Source: Rothia sp. (in: high G+C Gram-positive bacteria) (GTDB taxonomy: Bacteria > Actinomycetota > Actinomycetes > Actinomycetales > Micrococcaceae). From it: a stretch of 7,762 nt of DNA. Every line of letters starts with the position of its first letter. Position 1 is the first letter of the stretch. A model generated the notes under the pieces. That model was not told where the DNA came from and made no database searches. It saw only the letters and a list, made by a program, of their open reading frames with translations. The stretch lies in assembly GCF_015265375.1 (NCBI RefSeq), contig NZ_JABZXW010000078.1:1-7762 (forward strand), written 5' to 3'. Of the stretch, positions 4,696-7,762 are shown piece by piece. Made by a program: the position numbers and the translations under genes.

Positions 4696-6644
4696 TGAGT
4701 ACCCCGGTTCCGAATAATAACGCCCCAAATAATAGCGGTTCGGGTTACGGTAGCTCTGCCAGCCACCCCGCTGGATATGGTGCTGACCAGCAGGTTTACG
4801 GTAATTACGGTCAGGGAAACCAGCCGCAGGCGAACCCCTCACCGCAGGAGCAGAAGTGGTGGCGTGCCGATATCCGCACGTTCATCATGAACCTCTGGTT
4901 CGTTATTCTGCTGGCGTTCGGCTTCTTCCAGAGCATCATCCTGAATATTCTGACGACCCCGCCGAATGAGTGGGGTGCGCGCCTGACGCAGGCATTCGAC
5001 GAGAACAGCAGCTATTTCAGTGCGACGTACTCGCAGCTCATCGGCTTCGGTGTGCTCATGCTGATTCTGGTTGGCGGCTCGATTGATTGGTGGTTTACCC
5101 GCTACAGCCTGGATGATTTGGCGATTCACCGCCGTAGCGGTTTTCTGTTCAAGAAGAACCGCACGATCCGCTTGGAGAGCGTGCAGAGCGTGGACATTTC
5201 GCGTCCTCTGGTGGCGCGCCTGCTGGGTCTGTCGGAGCTTCGTTTTGAGGTGGCTGACGGCTCTTCGGAGGCACTGCACATCAAGTACGTTTCCGCCCGC
5301 AAGGCGGAGGTTCTGCGCCGTACCGCGATGGCGAGTATCAACTTGTTGCGTTCGGAGGCGGCTGGCCGCCCGATCGACGTGCTGCCCGGCAGCATGCAGA
5401 TTTCGGCGGAGCGTATGCCGGATGCGGATCAGCTGCACCAGCCGTTCGAGGCATCCTATGAGGCGTCCTACGGCGTGCCTGCGCAGGACGGCACCCAGCA
5501 GGCGGTACCTCAGCAGGGCATCCAGCAGCCCGCCCCCGAGCAGTCTGCACCCCAGCACCCCGGTACTCAGTACCCCGGCGCATCCCGCCGCGGCGCTCGC
5601 ATGCCGATGCCGACCCCGGCTGACCCCTCGCAGCCGCCGATTTTCCGCATCTCGAATGTGCGTCTGATTGCCTCCATCATGTTGGAGCATCTGGTGTGGC
5701 TGGTGCCCGCCGTGGCTCTCATGGTTGGTGCCGCGGTCATTGCCGCGATCCTAGATGGCGAGAGTCCGTTCCTGATTTTCATGGCGTTGCTACCCGGCAC
5801 CTTCGTACCGCTGCTCGGTTACTTGGGTACGTTGTGGGCGCGTTTTGATGGTGCCGCGAACTTCAAAATCACCCCGAGCGGTCAGGGCGGTGTGACCCTG
5901 CGGTACGGTTTCACCGGCACGCACACTCAGAACGTGATGGTTGAGCGTATTCAGGCGCTGGTGGTGGAGCAGTCCATTCTGTGGCGTGTGTTCGGCTGGT
6001 ACCGCATCAAGATGACCATTGCCGGTATTGGTATTGAGCAGAACGATAACCAGAAGCTGGTGACCCGCAATATTGCTCTGCCGGTTGGTAATAGGCAGGA
6101 GGCGCTGATGGTGTTGCGTTTGCTGTTGCCCGCCCTGGATGAGGTGCAGGCACAGGTGCTGCTGGATACCGCCAACGGTTCGTTGAAGCGTCAGCAGCCG
6201 CAGGTTCCGGCAATGATTGTGACCCCCTCGTCGGCGCGCTGGATGGACCTGCTCACCTGGAAGCGTAACGGCGTGACCACGGTCGGTTACACTGCCGGTT
6301 CGGTGCAGGCGACCACCCGCATTGATTCGGATGCCGCACGGGCGAGCGTTGGCGAGCATACGCAGGGCGACCTGCTGCTGATTCGTGGAGGCTGTTTCAA
6401 CCGCACGCTGGCGATTGTTCCGGTGAGCCGCGTGCTGAGCGTGAGCTGGGGCCAGGGCCCGCTGCAGCGTGCCTTCGGATGCGCGAGCGTGCATTTCGGT
6501 ACGGTGCCCGGCCCGGTGCGCACTCTCATGATGCACCTGCCGCCGCGCGTTTGCGAGGACCTGGTGTGGCTGATGACGGTTCGCCTGGAGGGTATTGAGC
6601 CCTACTACCGCGTACCTGAGCCGGTACTGAGCGGGCGGCCCTAA
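4695..6644 (+). CDS. Three-PH-domain (bPH_2, YdbT-like) membrane protein
   Basis: 649 residues, larger than B. subtilis YdbT (about 490). Order: N/G/Y/Q-rich tail (1-55); two membrane helices (about 63-86 and 112-133); PH domain 1 (about 134-215, with RSGFLFKKNRTIRLESVQSVD and RLLGLSELRFEV); a disordered Q/P-rich linker (about 240-317); two membrane helices (about 324-353 and 357-382); PH domain 2 (about 388-480, with VMVERIQALVVEQSILWRVFG); and PH domain 3 (about 530-632, with RGGCFNRTLAIVPVSRVLSV). The repeated pattern 'R.G.....T..V...R.Q.V....' marks bPH_2 domains. It starts by a TAATG overlap with the preceding PH gene. There is no clear Shine-Dalgarno sequence, so translation probably depends on coupling. 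It is the likely partner of that gene and the last gene of the operon. Its molecular role is not known. Confidence 0.88.
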   Translation: MSTPVPNNNAPNNSGSGYGSSASHPAGYGADQQVYGNYGQGNQPQANPSPQEQKWWRADIRTFIMNLWFVILLAFGFFQSIILNILTTPPNEWGARLTQAFDENSSYFSATYSQLIGFGVLMLILVGGSIDWWFTRYSLDDLAIHRRSGFLFKKNRTIRLESVQSVDISRPLVARLLGLSELRFEVADGSSEALHIKYVSARKAEVLRRTAMASINLLRSEAAGRPIDVLPGSMQISAERMPDADQLHQPFEASYEASYGVPAQDGTQQAVPQQGIQQPAPEQSAPQHPGTQYPGASRRGARMPMPTPADPSQPPIFRISNVRLIASIMLEHLVWLVPAVALMVGAAVIAAILDGESPFLIFMALLPGTFVPLLGYLGTLWARFDGAANFKITPSGQGGVTLRYGFTGTHTQNVMVERIQALVVEQSILWRVFGWYRIKMTIAGIGIEQNDNQKLVTRNIALPVGNRQEALMVLRLLLPALDEVQAQVLLDTANGSLKRQQPQVPAMIVTPSSARWMDLLTWKRNGVTTVGYTAGSVQATTRIDSDAARASVGEHTQGDLLLIRGGCFNRTLAIVPVSRVLSVSWGQGPLQRAFGCASVHFGTVPGPVRTLMMHLPPRVCEDLVWLMTVRLEGIEPYYRVPEPVLSGRP

Positions 6645-6708
6645 GCCAGCCCGGCAGCTCAGCTAACCCGCTAGCTCAGCCAGACAACTAGCAAAACTGC
6701 AGAGCGCA

Positions 6709-6746
6709 TCCTGCCGTCGGTCGTCTTCGTGACACCGGCGGCAGGG
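6709..6746 (+). terminator. Strong hairpin between the folate/PH operon and the DUF2520 gene
   Basis: CCTGCCGTCGGT (6710-6721) pairs with ACCGGCGGCAGG (6734-6745): 12 pairs with a single G-U. A further U-G pair is possible at 6709/6746. Past a one-base bulge (C6722), GTC (6723-6725) pairs with GAC (6731-6733), leaving a TTCGT loop. It starts 65 nt after the PH gene stop. No T-tract follows, so it is either an actinobacterial-type terminator or a regulatory RNA/DNA element. Its 3' arm reaches into where a -35 box for the next promoter would be. Confidence 0.65.
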
Positions 6747-6764
6747 CCTGCGTGAAAGGGAGAA

Positions 6765-6778
6765 TATACTTAAAGCCG
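6765..6778 (+). promoter_or_regulatory. Probable -10 element and leaderless start of the DUF2520 gene
   Basis: TATACT (6765-6770), close to the consensus TATAAT, is followed by 7 nt (TAAAGCC) and then the GTG start at 6778, putting the expected transcription start on the start codon. A GGGAG at 6758-6762 is 15 nt away, which is too far for a normal ribosome binding site. The -10, spacing and TAAA-N-CC spacer copy those at folP. Confidence 0.65.
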
Positions 6779-7740
6779 TGATACAGCATTCAAAACCTGC
6801 GCGTTTGGGCATTGGAATTATTTCCGCCGGGAGGGTTGGCGCCGTCCTCGGTGCGGCTTTGCGCGCCTGTGAGCACACTATTGTGGGTGTTCACGCGGTG
6901 TCTGAGGCGTCTCAGGAGCGCGCCGCGATGCTGCTTCCCGATGTGCCTCTGCTACCTGTGGAACAGATTGCCGAACGTAGCGAATTGCTGATTCTTGCGG
7001 TTCCCGATGATGAGCTGCCGGGTCTTGTCACCTACCTGGCGTCCTCGGGAAGTATTACCGCCGGTCAGATTCTGGTGCACACCTCCGGCCGCCACGGCAC
7101 CGAGGTTCTCGCACCGGCGACCGCGCTGGGTGCTATCGGTTTGGCGATTCACCCCGCCATGACCTTCACCGGCATGTCCGTGGACCTGCAGCGCCTGAAC
7201 GGCACCTGTTTCGCCGTGACCGGACCGGCGCCTTTCATCCCGATTGCTCAGGCACTCGTGGTGGAGGTGGGCGGCGAACCCGTGCACGTTGCCGAGGCCG
7301 ACCGAGCACTCTACCACGCAGCCCTGGCGCACGCCGCGAACCACCTCGTAACCATCCTGGGTCAGTCCCAGCAGATGCTCGCATCCATCGGTATTGAGGA
7401 CCCGGCACGCTACATGGGGCCGCTCGTTCGAGCCGCCGTGGACAATGCGCTCGCCAGCGGCGAGGGTGCCCTGACCGGGCCCGTGGCACGTGGAGACGCA
7501 GGCACCGTGAAGGCTCACCTTCAGGCTCTGAATGAATACTCAGAGCATGAGAAAACAGGTGATATTACAGACTCTTATGCCGCTCTGGCACACGCAACCG
7601 CAAAAAGAGCGCATAATAGAGGTTTGTTAAACGATGAACAACTGGGACGAATTGAGAATCTGCTGGGCAATTCTTCGGAATGCAACCACCCCGGCGATAT
7701 TGACGATTCAACCCCCGAAAACAAGGAGTTCTCGTCATGA
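6778..7740 (+). CDS. Rossmann-fold/DUF2520 protein, putative NAD(P)-dependent oxidoreductase
   Basis: 320 residues. The N-terminal Rossmann domain carries the dinucleotide-binding motif GIGIISAGRVG (11-21) followed by AALRACEHTIVGVHAVS, then LLILAVPDDEL (70-80), LVHTSGRHG (99-107) and IHPAMTF (124-130), all typical of 'Rossmann-like and DUF2520' proteins. The DUF2520 helical domain (about 165-290) includes ALYHAALAHAANHLVTILG (177-195) and DNALASGEGALTGPVARGD (222-240). The layout resembles 2-hydroxyacid/ketopantoate-reductase-like dehydrogenases, but no substrate is established. The last 25 residues are a hydrophilic acidic extension, and the 3' end is AT-richer (7561-7620 has 28 G/C of 60). 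The stop overlaps the next start as ATGA. The GTG start is chosen from the promoter and the distance to the Rossmann motif. Confidence 0.88.
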   Translation: MIQHSKPARLGIGIISAGRVGAVLGAALRACEHTIVGVHAVSEASQERAAMLLPDVPLLPVEQIAERSELLILAVPDDELPGLVTYLASSGSITAGQILVHTSGRHGTEVLAPATALGAIGLAIHPAMTFTGMSVDLQRLNGTCFAVTGPAPFIPIAQALVVEVGGEPVHVAEADRALYHAALAHAANHLVTILGQSQQMLASIGIEDPARYMGPLVRAAVDNALASGEGALTGPVARGDAGTVKAHLQALNEYSEHEKTGDITDSYAALAHATAKRAHNRGLLNDEQLGRIENLLGNSSECNHPGDIDDSTPENKEFSS

Positions 7741-7762
7741 CTGAGACTTCGAAGCCCCGAGT
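7737..7762 (+). CDS. Start of the next gene, probably pantothenate synthetase (panC) by gene order
   Basis: An ATG at 7737 opens a frame reading MTETSKPR to the window edge. AAGGAG (7723-7728) lies 8 nt upstream and the start overlaps the DUF2520 stop as ATGA, so this is a real, coupled start. Eight residues are not diagnostic. The panC assignment rests only on the frequent DUF2520-panC order in Actinobacteria. Confidence 0.6.

Noticed and set aside
4839..5690. 283-codon minus-strand open frame opposite the large PH gene
   Set aside because: His/Arg/Gln-rich translation with no domain; it mirrors codon bias of the real gene. The same applies to 5790-6536 and 6952-7518 on the minus strand.
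6663..6878. 71-codon minus-strand open frame over the DUF2520 promoter
   Set aside because: It overlaps the hairpin, promoter and start of a real gene, has no ribosome binding site that I can see, and its sequence is not protein-like.

Overview
The window reads as a high-GC Gram-positive chromosome, most likely an actinobacterium of the Micrococcaceae and by gene order and protein style close to Rothia (R. mucilaginosa-like). This placement is my inference; no rRNA or other marker is present. The core is a folate cluster, folP-folB-folK, followed by a DUF3180 membrane protein and two bacterial-PH (YdbS/YdbT-like) membrane proteins. A Rossmann/DUF2520 protein comes next, then the first codons of a gene that by position should be panC. 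This order is common in Actinobacteria.

Layout. Positions 3-680 hold the 3' part of an Abi_2-family (AbiD/AbiF-type) HEPN protein. It is visibly AT-richer than the rest (61-120 has 25 G/C of 60, against 41 of 60 at 1441-1500) and is closed by a perfect 14-bp hairpin with a GAAA loop. A small two-helix membrane protein (840-1046) is encoded on the minus strand. Between it and folP lies a 217-bp divergent intergenic region with overlapping short inverted repeats. The plus-strand operon runs from folP (1264) to the large PH protein (stop 6644) with tight spacing: 51 nt, 1-nt overlap, 45 nt, 14-nt overlap, 1-nt overlap. A strong hairpin without a T-tract (6710-6745) follows, and then a new transcription unit starts at the DUF2520 gene (6778), which overlaps the next gene by ATGA.

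How the genes work together. FolP, FolB and FolK supply three consecutive steps of dihydropteroate synthesis. The DUF3180 and PH-domain proteins are co-transcribed envelope proteins with no obvious link to folate chemistry. The DUF2520 protein is probably tied to pantothenate synthesis through its coupling with the downstream gene.

The most notable signals are two matching leaderless-start promoters (TACGAT-TAAAACC-ATG for folP and TATACT-TAAAGCC-GTG for the DUF2520 gene), codon-aligned 15-bp repeat expansions in FolK and the first PH protein, prion-like Q/Y/G-rich tails on both PH proteins, and the foreign-looking Abi/HEPN gene beside the folate operon. I saw no CRISPR array, insertion sequence, tRNA or rRNA. 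I do not claim a new multi-gene system here.
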